From Verrucomicrobiota bacterium (lineage in GTDB: Bacteria; Verrucomicrobiota; Verrucomicrobiia; Methylacidiphilales; Verrucolacustridaceae), in assembly GCA_010028775.1 (NCBI GenBank), contig RHAF01000072.1, forward strand, positions 1 through 6,330: a stretch of DNA of 6,330 nucleotides, read 5' to 3'. Positions within the stretch are counted from its first letter, which is position 1. Each line of letters begins with the position of its first letter. The notes under the pieces were generated by a model. That model was not told the origin of the DNA. It worked only from the letters and a program-made list of their open reading frames with translations, and searched no databases. Position numbers and translations under genes: made by a program. Shown here in pieces: positions 1-6,182 of the stretch.

Positions 1-1
1 A

Positions 2-49
2 GAGACCAAGATTAAAGATGAAGATGAAGAGGGGGATCTGGGCGACTAG
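2..49 (+). CDS. C-terminal tail of an upstream gene (partial)
   Basis: An open frame enters from the left edge and stops at TAG (47-49). The visible 15 residues read ETKIKDEDEEGDLGD, a strongly acidic hydrophilic tail. The other two forward frames either stop almost at once or give an implausible run that reads past the next start. Acidic tails like this occur on several unrelated bacterial proteins (for example GyrA, RecA or SSB), so the product cannot be named. The stop lies only 9 bases before the GTG of the next gene on the same strand, which would suit cotranscription. The call rests on composition and position alone. Confidence 0.45.
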   Translation, partial: ETKIKDEDEEGDLGD

Positions 50-58
50 ACTGGTTAG

Positions 59-2098
59 GTGAGTCAAAAAGCAAACGCCTTGGCGGGGGAGGTGAGTCCC
101 TATCTCCTGCAGCATGCCCATAACCCGGTCGATTGGATGCCGTGGGGGGAGGCGGTTTGGAGAAAGGCCAAAGAGGATAACAAGCCGGTGTTCTTGAGTA
201 TCGGGTATTCCACCTGCCACTGGTGCCATGTGATGGAGAGGGAGTCGTTTGAGAGTGAAGCGGTGGCGGAGATGCTGAACCGCGATTTTGTTCCAGTGAA
301 AGTGGACCGGGAAGAGCGGCCTGATGTGGACCGGGTTTATATGACCGCGGTGCAGGCGATGACCGGCCAGGGGGGATGGCCGCTTTCCGTCTGGGTGACG
401 CCGGATGGAAAACCTTTTTACGGGGGAACGTATTTTCCGCCGACGGGTGGGCATGGACGGCCGGGTTTTCTCGATGCCCTGCGGCAGATTTCGGCGGCTT
501 GGAGGGAGCGAAGGGAGGAAGTGGGGGCGTGGGCGGAGGAACTGGCGGCAAGAATCCGCCAGTTGGGAGAGGGTTCGGCAAGAGGAACCCTTGGGAACAC
601 GGAAACAATCCTGGCGGAAGGAACAGATGCCCTAGCGATGGAGTATGACCGCAAGCACGGGGGGTTCGGTGGAGCGCCGAAGTTTCCCAGACCGAGCCAA
701 CCGCTTTTTCTTCTGCGAAGGTCCACAGCCAAAGGGGGAGAGAGACTCCTCGAAATGGTCCGTCATACGGGCCGGGCGATGCGGGCGGGCGGAATCTACG
801 ACCAGATCGGGGACGGGTTCCACCGCTATGCGGTGGATGGGGCGTGGGCGGTTCCGCACTTTGAAAAGATGCTTTATGACAACGGGCAGCTAATGGGTTT
901 TTACGCCGAACTGGCGGCGGCCACGGGAGAGCGATGGGCCCGGGAGGTGGTGGAGGGAATCGACCGCTATCTTCAGCGGGATTTGGCGCTGCCGGGCGGA
1001 GGTTTGGCATCCGCCGAGGATGCGGACAGCGAGGGAGTGGAGGGCAAATTCTATGTCTGGACCCGGGGGGAAGTCAGGAAAACAGCCTCCAACGAGGAGT
1101 TTCGGCTGGCAGAAGGGATCTGGGGGGTAACCGAGGAGGGAAACTTCATGGACCCGCACCATCCGGCACGGGGATGGAACGTGTTGGCCCGAAAACGATG
1201 GGCCCAGGGTGAGGAGGCAGGCCTGTTGGAAAGCTTGCGGGCCAAGCTGGAGAAAAAGAGGGGGGAAAGAGTCCGTCCGGGCAAGGACGACAAGGTGTTG
1301 ACCTCGTGGAATGCCTTGGCGATTTCGGGCTATGCGCGGGCTGCCCGTTGGGGAGGGAAACGGTGCGATGCGGACAGGGCGGTGGAAATTCTGGGTTTTC
1401 TGGAGGGAAACCTTATGCGCGGGGACGGAACCCCGTCCCACCGGTGGAGAGATGGTCAAAGGGACGATCTGCATCTTCTGGAGGATTATGCCGGGTTGCT
1501 GCAGGCCTTGGTCGACCTGCAGCAGGCGACGCTCGAACCGGCGTATCTGATCCGGGCGGAGGGGTTGGCCGAAAAAATGCTGGAAAGGTTTGGGGATCCC
1601 CAAGGTGGGGGATTGTGGTCGGGCACGGATACCTCGCTGATTGCCCGAATGAAGGATGATTATGACGGTGCGGAGCCGAGCGGGAACGCGACGGCGGCCC
1701 TGGCGCTGATAGAGTTGGGTCGTTTGACCGATCAGCCACGCTGGAGCGAGGAGGCGGCGAAAATTCTTGATTGGCTGGGGGAGCGAATGAAAAGACTACC
1801 CCAAGCCGTGCCCCATGCCCTGATCGCCCTGCAGAGGTTCAGCGAGCCCCACGGCAGGCTTATTCTGGCCGGGGAGGGTTGGGAGAAGCTTCAGGTGGCC
1901 GCCGGTCAAGTTTACCGTCCAGACCTGCTGATCACGAGGGCGACGAAAGAACATCCCAGCGAATTCGTCCGGCGACTCGCGGACGCAAAAAAGGCAACGG
2001 CCTACCTATGTGAGGGACAGAGCTGCCAGTTGCCCTTGAGGGAGGAACGCGAACTGATCCAAAAACTCCGGGTGAAATCGAGGGAGGTTGGTCCCTAG
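59..2098 (+). CDS. YyaL/SPATA20-family thioredoxin-domain protein (DUF255)
   Basis: This 679-residue protein has the full length expected for the bacterial YyaL / eukaryotic SPATA20 family. Residues about 8-165 form the thioredoxin-like domain. It has the family opening SPYLLQHAHNPVDW (13-26), a redox-type C53-H-W-C56 motif inside STCHWCHVMERESF, then VDREERPDVD and GGWPLSVWVTPDGKPF. The rest is the alpha/alpha-toroid part typical of six-hairpin glycosidase-like folds, with the conserved blocks GGFGGAPKFPRP, GGIYDQIGDGFHRY and PHFEKMLYDN (about 241-275), EDADSEGVEGKFYVW (about 320), DDKVLTSWNALAISGYARA (about 410) and DGAEPSGNA (about 535). A late pair, C651 and C656 (CEGQSC), is also present. 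There is no signal peptide, so it is probably cytoplasmic. The biochemical role of the family is not established; a redox or sugar-processing role is only inferred from the folds. The start is GTG at 59 with no Shine-Dalgarno nearby, but the family N-terminus begins within the first 15 residues, so this start fits. The stop overlaps the stop of the convergent neighbour. Confidence 0.95.
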   Translation: MSQKANALAGEVSPYLLQHAHNPVDWMPWGEAVWRKAKEDNKPVFLSIGYSTCHWCHVMERESFESEAVAEMLNRDFVPVKVDREERPDVDRVYMTAVQAMTGQGGWPLSVWVTPDGKPFYGGTYFPPTGGHGRPGFLDALRQISAAWRERREEVGAWAEELAARIRQLGEGSARGTLGNTETILAEGTDALAMEYDRKHGGFGGAPKFPRPSQPLFLLRRSTAKGGERLLEMVRHTGRAMRAGGIYDQIGDGFHRYAVDGAWAVPHFEKMLYDNGQLMGFYAELAAATGERWAREVVEGIDRYLQRDLALPGGGLASAEDADSEGVEGKFYVWTRGEVRKTASNEEFRLAEGIWGVTEEGNFMDPHHPARGWNVLARKRWAQGEEAGLLESLRAKLEKKRGERVRPGKDDKVLTSWNALAISGYARAARWGGKRCDADRAVEILGFLEGNLMRGDGTPSHRWRDGQRDDLHLLEDYAGLLQALVDLQQATLEPAYLIRAEGLAEKMLERFGDPQGGGLWSGTDTSLIARMKDDYDGAEPSGNATAALALIELGRLTDQPRWSEEAAKILDWLGERMKRLPQAVPHALIALQRFSEPHGRLILAGEGWEKLQVAAGQVYRPDLLITRATKEHPSEFVRRLADAKKATAYLCEGQSCQLPLREERELIQKLRVKSREVGP

Positions 2099-3966
2099 TG
2101 GGCGGTGCGAAAACCAATGCGTGGATCGCCGTGATCCGAGGGTAGCCGGCGGATGGCGTTCGAGTTGGCCACGGCGACCTGATCGAGGTAATTCCCCCCG
2201 ATAAAGGGAGGAGAGGCGTTGTCGGATTTATTAACCTCGGTGGAGTTGATCCACTCGCTGAGGTTGCCCCCCAGATCGAAATGCCCGAAGGGGCCCACAT
2301 CACGGGGATTGGATTCGGCGGGCAGAACCCGAAAGTAGCCTGGGTCGGCCACTTTTTTAGGCTCGGCATTGCAACCCAGGTTGATGTCCGGATTGTTCTC
2401 CTCCGTGCCCCATGGATAGGGCAGGGCTTTTTTTCCTGAGGCGGCCCAGATCCACTCTTCTTTCTTCGGCAAGCGCCCCCTCTTGCCATTCCTCTTGTTC
2501 CACTTGGCGTAGGCAAAGGCGCTGAGGTAGTCGACGTTGAAAACGGGGGTGTCGCGGGTGATGACCTGCCCCTGGTATCGCTCTTTTTTACGGGCCCGGT
2601 TGAGGATCTCCTCCCAGTCGGCAGGGAAAAACTGCGCCGGGGTGGTGCGGGCATTGGGTCGGTTGGCGGGCAACAGATCGGGGAGTTTCTGGTTGGGCAG
2701 GTCGTTGAGGAATCTTTCGTACTCGCCGATGGTGACCTCATGACGGTCCAGGGAGAAGGCGGCGACGTCGACTTTCTTTCCTTCGATGACTACCTGACCG
2801 GCGGGAACGTCGATTTGTTCCCCCCCCAGGGTGGCGTTAACATCGAGAAAAAACCGGTGGTGGAGGACGAAAATCCACAGCAGGGCGAATCCTACGGAGG
2901 CGATGGATCCAGTGCCAATGACCCAGCGCCGGATGATGCGGGCACGGATGGCCTGTCGGGCAGCCTCAATCTCCTCTTCCCGAATGTGAACCTCCTGCAC
3001 TTCGGCAAGTTGCCGTTCGAACTCGCGGGTGCGTTTGAGGAGGTCAAAGGCAGAGGTTCCGGGATCCCTGAGAATTCCCAACAGCTCCCGGCTTTTGGGA
3101 TCGTCCGGAAGAAAAGTCTCCAGCTGTTCGGCGAGGTGGGTGGAGTTTTCAAGAAAAGAGGTCTCACGGGTTCCCGGAAAGGCGGCGGGGTTGCGCAGAC
3201 GAGGGGTGCCTTTGGGGGAGAGGGTGTAGTCGTAGGCTCCCAAGAGGCGCGCGGGAATGGAGGACGTCTCCATTTCAGCCAGGACGGAACCCAGGGTAGA
3301 GGCCAATCGGGAGGCGGAACGCAGATCGAGTTTTTCCCCGCGGCTTTCGAGATGCAGGAGGGAGGGGTGAGTAGCGGGTTCCATGGCCACGAAGATTCTT
3401 TGTTCCATGGGGATGGATTCGTACAGGGAGTAGACGCCGGCGTGGTTGAGGCGGGCGAAATTGCGGATTCCCTTGGGAAACCGGGCGGAGCCGGCCGGGG
3501 GCACGAGGATCTGGACATCCCGGGAGAGCTGTTGGTGGCGGGCCCAGTAGAGTCGTCCAAGAGGATGCGGCCCGGCGGCTGACAGAAGATGGTAAGGGCC
3601 GAAGTGACGTCCGGAAAAATCCTCCATGAGCTCCGCCAGGGCCAGGGGCAAGTGGTCATCGGCGGTGAGCAAGGGCAGGGGATAAGCGGGAGGGAGAGAT
3701 TGGGAAAGGTCATAACGGCTGAGAATGCCGAATGGCACGGCGGGATATTGTTCGGCAAGAAGAAGGAGGGAGCCGCTACGGTCCTCGCCGGACCAAATCA
3801 GGTCGGTGAGAAGGGCAGAGGCGTGGAATCCGTTGTCCAAAGTGGCCTGAAGGGTCTGAAAATCCGAAATCGGATGGATGGTGGTTCCGGGAAAAAAATC
3901 GAGGAGGAGAGAGGAAAATTCAGCCAAAGCGTCGGAATCCTCCTGGGCCAGAAGAATCGTGGGCAC
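2095..3966 (-). CDS. Receiver-like / pseudokinase / membrane / FGE-sulfatase-domain protein
   Basis: This is a 623-residue multidomain protein. Residues 1-117 look like a response-regulator receiver: MPTILLAQED with acidic pair E9-D10, D55 in ALLTDLIWSGED as possible phospho-acceptor, and S83 at the usual Ser/Thr site. The usual lysine before Pro near the end is absent (LLTADD). Residues about 122-312 align by eye with a bacterial Ser/Thr kinase: FGPYHLLSAAG, ARLNHAGVYSLYE, RIFVAMEPATHPSLL, then LSPKGTPRLRNPA. The VAIK lysine, HRD and DFG are all missing, so it is read as a pseudokinase. A charged helix (about 311-347) leads to one membrane helix (about 349-368). Five Arg before it and few charges after predict N-in, C-out. 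Residues about 381-623 are an FGE/SUMF1-type domain: VPAGQVVIEG, SLDRHEVTIGEYERFL, DTPVFNVDYLSAFAYAKW, RLPKKEEWIWAASG, YPWG, FGHFDLGGNLSEW, GGNYL and RIGFR. It has only one cysteine (C532). The start is GTG at 3966 and TGA lies two codons upstream in frame, so no longer start exists. Domain calls are firm for FGE, good for receiver and kinase-like; function is unknown. Confidence 0.9.
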   Translation of the reverse strand: MPTILLAQEDSDALAEFSSLLLDFFPGTTIHPISDFQTLQATLDNGFHASALLTDLIWSGEDRSGSLLLLAEQYPAVPFGILSRYDLSQSLPPAYPLPLLTADDHLPLALAELMEDFSGRHFGPYHLLSAAGPHPLGRLYWARHQQLSRDVQILVPPAGSARFPKGIRNFARLNHAGVYSLYESIPMEQRIFVAMEPATHPSLLHLESRGEKLDLRSASRLASTLGSVLAEMETSSIPARLLGAYDYTLSPKGTPRLRNPAAFPGTRETSFLENSTHLAEQLETFLPDDPKSRELLGILRDPGTSAFDLLKRTREFERQLAEVQEVHIREEEIEAARQAIRARIIRRWVIGTGSIASVGFALLWIFVLHHRFFLDVNATLGGEQIDVPAGQVVIEGKKVDVAAFSLDRHEVTIGEYERFLNDLPNQKLPDLLPANRPNARTTPAQFFPADWEEILNRARKKERYQGQVITRDTPVFNVDYLSAFAYAKWNKRNGKRGRLPKKEEWIWAASGKKALPYPWGTEENNPDINLGCNAEPKKVADPGYFRVLPAESNPRDVGPFGHFDLGGNLSEWINSTEVNKSDNASPPFIGGNYLDQVAVANSNAIRRLPSDHGDPRIGFRTAH

Positions 3967-4033
3967 GAGTCAGATTGTGCTCAAGAAGCCGGCAGGACGA
4001 AAGTTGGGTTTTTTCGACGCGGAGGGAAGGGAG

Positions 4034-4753
4034 TTAGGGGGATGGTGTTTGGTGGCTTGGGGAAGCAAGAGCCAATCGGTGGATGGCGTAGGCGGCGCCG
4101 AAACCGTTGTCGATGTTCACCACGGTGATCCCCGGTGCACAGGAGTTGAGCATGCCGAGAAATGCGGTCAGTCCGTTAAGATGAGCCCCGTAACCGACCG
4201 AGGTGGGAACCGCCACTAGGGGAAGGCCTACCAGCCCCCCCAGTACGCTGGGAAGGGCGGCCTCCATGCCGGCGACCACGATCAGAGCATCGTGGGAGCG
4301 CAGGGCGGGAAGGTGCCGGAGGGTGCGGTGCAAGCCGGCGACGCCGATATCGTAGAAGCGGCTGGGCCGGTGTCCTAAAAACTCCAGCGTGGCGTGGGAT
4401 TCCTCGGCCACGGGGTGATCGGAGGTTCCGGCCGCACAGATGGCGACCTTCATGGGTCGAAAATCGCCCCGGCGATGCGGCCCCATTGGGGCAACGGTGA
4501 ATGTGCGGGCGGCGGGATGATATTTTCCCCGGGAAAAGAGCCTTCGGAGTTGCCGTCCCTTGGTCTGGTCGAGACGGGTGATCAGCACGGGTTGATTTTG
4601 GGACAGCATCCGGCGCGCGATAGCGCGGATTTGGGAGACGGTCTTACCGGCCCCATAAATGATCTCAGGCGCCCCGAGGCGGCGGGGTCGATCCAGATCG
4701 ACCTCGGCGAAGGCCCGGGGCAGATCGGTTAAGTTTCGGCGAGTCTTCGCCAT
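4034..4753 (-). CDS. larB: LarB, pyridinium-3,5-biscarboxylic acid mononucleotide synthase
   Basis: LarB carboxylates the pyridinium ring of nicotinic acid adenine dinucleotide and splits off AMP, the first step in making the nickel-pincer nucleotide cofactor of lactate racemase and related LarA-type enzymes. It is a cytoplasmic, PurE-like enzyme. The 239 residues carry the whole signature: APEIIYGAGKT (28-38), AICAAGTSDHPVAEE (104-118), YDIGVAGLHR (134-143), AGMEAALPSVLGGL (161-174), AVPTSVGYGA (181-190), MLNSCAPG (201-208) and VVNIDNGFGA (211-220). C205 in NSCAPG corresponds to the cysteine reported to form an adduct with the dinucleotide substrate. I chose the ATG at 4753, 7 bases after the glyQS stop. 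A TTG at 4768 in the same frame would add five residues and overlap glyQS by 8 bases. Neither has a Shine-Dalgarno, so coupling to glyQS translation is likely. The N-terminal segment before the YGAGKT block is short. No larA, larC or larE is visible here, so the partners must be elsewhere. Confidence 0.93.
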   Translation of the reverse strand: MAKTRRNLTDLPRAFAEVDLDRPRRLGAPEIIYGAGKTVSQIRAIARRMLSQNQPVLITRLDQTKGRQLRRLFSRGKYHPAARTFTVAPMGPHRRGDFRPMKVAICAAGTSDHPVAEESHATLEFLGHRPSRFYDIGVAGLHRTLRHLPALRSHDALIVVAGMEAALPSVLGGLVGLPLVAVPTSVGYGAHLNGLTAFLGMLNSCAPGITVVNIDNGFGAAYAIHRLALASPSHQTPSP

Positions 4754-4760
4754 GATGCCG

Positions 4761-6131
4761 TCAGGCAAAGGCGGTTTGCAGTCGGGGCAGGAGATCGTCG
4801 ATGGGGAGGCGCTCCTGTTTCATGGAATCCCGGTGGCGCAGGGTGACGGTGTCCTTCCGTCCGGCGAGGGGGCCTTCCTTGGCACCTTCCAGGGTCTCAA
4901 AGTCCACCGTGATGCCAAACGGGGTTCCGATTTCGTCCTGGCGACGGTAGCGGCGACCGATGGCTCCCGATTCGTCGTAAAAGACAGGGAAGTGACGACG
5001 TAGGGCGGCGGACAGGGCTTTGGCTTTCTCCACCAGTTCGGGTTTGTTTTTTAGCAGGGGGAAGATTCCTGCCTTGATCGGGGCCATCCGGGGGTGGAAG
5101 CGGAGGACGACCCGGGTTTCCTTGCCCCCCTTTTCGTCGGTGACCTCTTCCTCGTCGTAGGCCTCGCAGATGAGGGCGAGGGTGGTACGGTCCACCCCGG
5201 CGCTGGGCTCGACCACATGGGGGATGAATTTTTCCCGGGTTTCCTCGTCAAAATACTCGAGGGGCTTGCCGCTGGCCTCCTGATGTTGGCGCAGGTCGTA
5301 GTCCGTGCGGTAGGCGATTCCCTCAAGCTCCTCGGTTCCGAAGGGGAACTCGTAGAGCAGGTCGTAGGTTCCTTGGGAATAAAAGGCACGATCCTTGTCG
5401 GGGACGTCGTAAACCGTGATTTTTTGGCGGGGAATGCCGATGGATTCGTACCAGGCCAATCGGTCGGCCAGCCACTGTTCCAGCCATTTTTTTCCCTCCG
5501 CGGGGCGGACAAAAAATTCGACTTCCATCTGCTCGAATTCCCGCGAACGGAAAGTGAAATTGCGGGGGTTAATCTCGTTGCGGAAGGCTTTGCCGATCTG
5601 GGCGATCCCGAAGGGCAATTTTTTGCGCGAGACCTCGAGGATATTTTTGAATTGGACGAACATGGCCTGGGCGGTTTCGGGGCGAAGATAGGTCAGGTTG
5701 CGGTCGTCTTCCACCGGACCGACGTAGGTTTTGAACATGAGGTTGAACTGGCGGGGCTCGGTGAGTTCCCCACCGCAGGCATGGACCATCTTGCTCGGTT
5801 TTTGGGGGCAGGGGGTGGTGGAGACCTGGTCGGCGCGAAAACGACCCTTGCAGGTTTTGCAATCGACCATCGGATCGGTGAAGGTGGCCTCGTGACCGCT
5901 GGCCTTCCAGACGGAGCGGCTCATGAGGATGGATCCGTCCATACCGACGATGTCGTCCCGCACCTGGGTCATGGAACGCCACCAGTTGTCCTTGAGGTTG
6001 CGCTTCAGTTCGGCACCCAAGGGGCCGTAATCCCAGGCCCCGTTGAGCCCGCCGTAAATTTCGGAGGATTGGAAGATGAATCCCCGGCGCTTGCAGAGCG
6101 CGACGATTTTTTCCATGCGGTTATCGGCCAT
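4761..6131 (-). CDS. glyQS: Glycyl-tRNA synthetase, dimeric (alpha2) class II type
   Basis: This enzyme charges tRNA-Gly with glycine in the cytoplasm. It is the single-chain dimeric type shared with archaea, eukaryotes and several bacterial phyla, not the GlyQ plus GlyS tetramer of E. coli. The 456 residues are complete. The N-terminal block has GFIFQSSEIYGGLNGAWDYG (17-36) and SVWKASGHEATFTDPM (73-88). Cysteines C91-x2-C94 with C108 and C119 form a zinc-ribbon-like insertion. RPETAQAMF (150-158) precedes motif 2, GKAFRNEINPRNFTFRSREF (180-199), and the EMVEF-like strand at 200-207. Motif 3 is EPSAGVDRTTLAL (308-320). From about 342 the anticodon-binding domain begins (APIKAGIFPLL), with GAIGRRYRRQDEIGTPFGIT at 389-408. 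The ATG at 6131 puts the first conserved motif at residue 17, as expected. No Shine-Dalgarno is seen (AAAATCCCCTTATG), so it may have a short leader. It heads a likely operon with larB. No T-box element is visible in the short leader. Confidence 0.97.
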   Translation of the reverse strand: MADNRMEKIVALCKRRGFIFQSSEIYGGLNGAWDYGPLGAELKRNLKDNWWRSMTQVRDDIVGMDGSILMSRSVWKASGHEATFTDPMVDCKTCKGRFRADQVSTTPCPQKPSKMVHACGGELTEPRQFNLMFKTYVGPVEDDRNLTYLRPETAQAMFVQFKNILEVSRKKLPFGIAQIGKAFRNEINPRNFTFRSREFEQMEVEFFVRPAEGKKWLEQWLADRLAWYESIGIPRQKITVYDVPDKDRAFYSQGTYDLLYEFPFGTEELEGIAYRTDYDLRQHQEASGKPLEYFDEETREKFIPHVVEPSAGVDRTTLALICEAYDEEEVTDEKGGKETRVVLRFHPRMAPIKAGIFPLLKNKPELVEKAKALSAALRRHFPVFYDESGAIGRRYRRQDEIGTPFGITVDFETLEGAKEGPLAGRKDTVTLRHRDSMKQERLPIDDLLPRLQTAFA

Positions 6132-6182
6132 AAGGGGATTTTATGATTCTAGAATAAAAGTTGTTAGCGATGATTGGGTCGG
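6132..6182. promoter_or_regulatory. Divergent intergenic region, probable back-to-back promoters
   Basis: This 51-base gap separates glyQS (leftward) from the divergent gene at 6183 (rightward) and is much richer in A and T than the flanking genes. Two -10-like hexamers face rightward, TATGAT (6142-6147) and TAGAAT (6150-6155). TAGAAT also occurs leftward at 6151-6146 because the site is palindromic. No convincing -35 box lies at 16-18 bases from any of them on either strand. Promoter function is inferred from the divergent layout and base composition; the exact boxes are uncertain. Confidence 0.4.
6146..6155. repeat. Perfect 10-base palindrome ATTCTAGAAT
   Basis: ATTCTAGAAT is its own reverse complement and sits in the middle of the divergent intergenic region, 14 bases from the glyQS start and 27 bases from the start of the opposite gene. 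It could be a symmetric operator, or simply two overlapping -10-like elements on opposite strands. It is too short for a terminator hairpin and has no loop. Confidence 0.4.

Noticed and set aside
12..1010. 332-residue open frame on the minus strand
   Set aside because: It is extremely rich in Pro, Ser and Arg with no domain-like pattern and lies wholly opposite the conserved YyaL-family gene; typical shadow frame in GC-rich DNA.
2740..3582. 280-residue plus-strand frame opposite the pseudokinase region
   Set aside because: Gly-rich, with no recognisable motifs. The minus-strand frame shows receiver, kinase-like, membrane and FGE features in order.
3967..4033. Possible terminator between larB and the 623-residue gene, with a TTTTTT run and short CGAAA/TTTCG inverted repeat
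   Set aside because: The stem is only 5 bases and AT-rich, and the T run lies on the wrong strand to follow a leftward transcript. No other hairpin is evident.
4754..4768. Longer larB start at TTG (4768)
   Set aside because: It adds only five residues, uses the weakest start codon and overlaps glyQS by 8 bases; the ATG at 4753 gives a normal short spacing. It remains possible.
5094..6146. 350-residue open frame on the plus strand opposite glyQS
   Set aside because: glyQS is unmistakable on the other strand with all class II motifs. This frame is Gly-rich low-complexity protein that mirrors its codons.
6132..6182. T-box or other riboswitch upstream of glyQS
   Set aside because: The whole gap to the divergent gene is 51 bases, far too short for a T-box leader, and no specifier or antiterminator-like sequence is seen.
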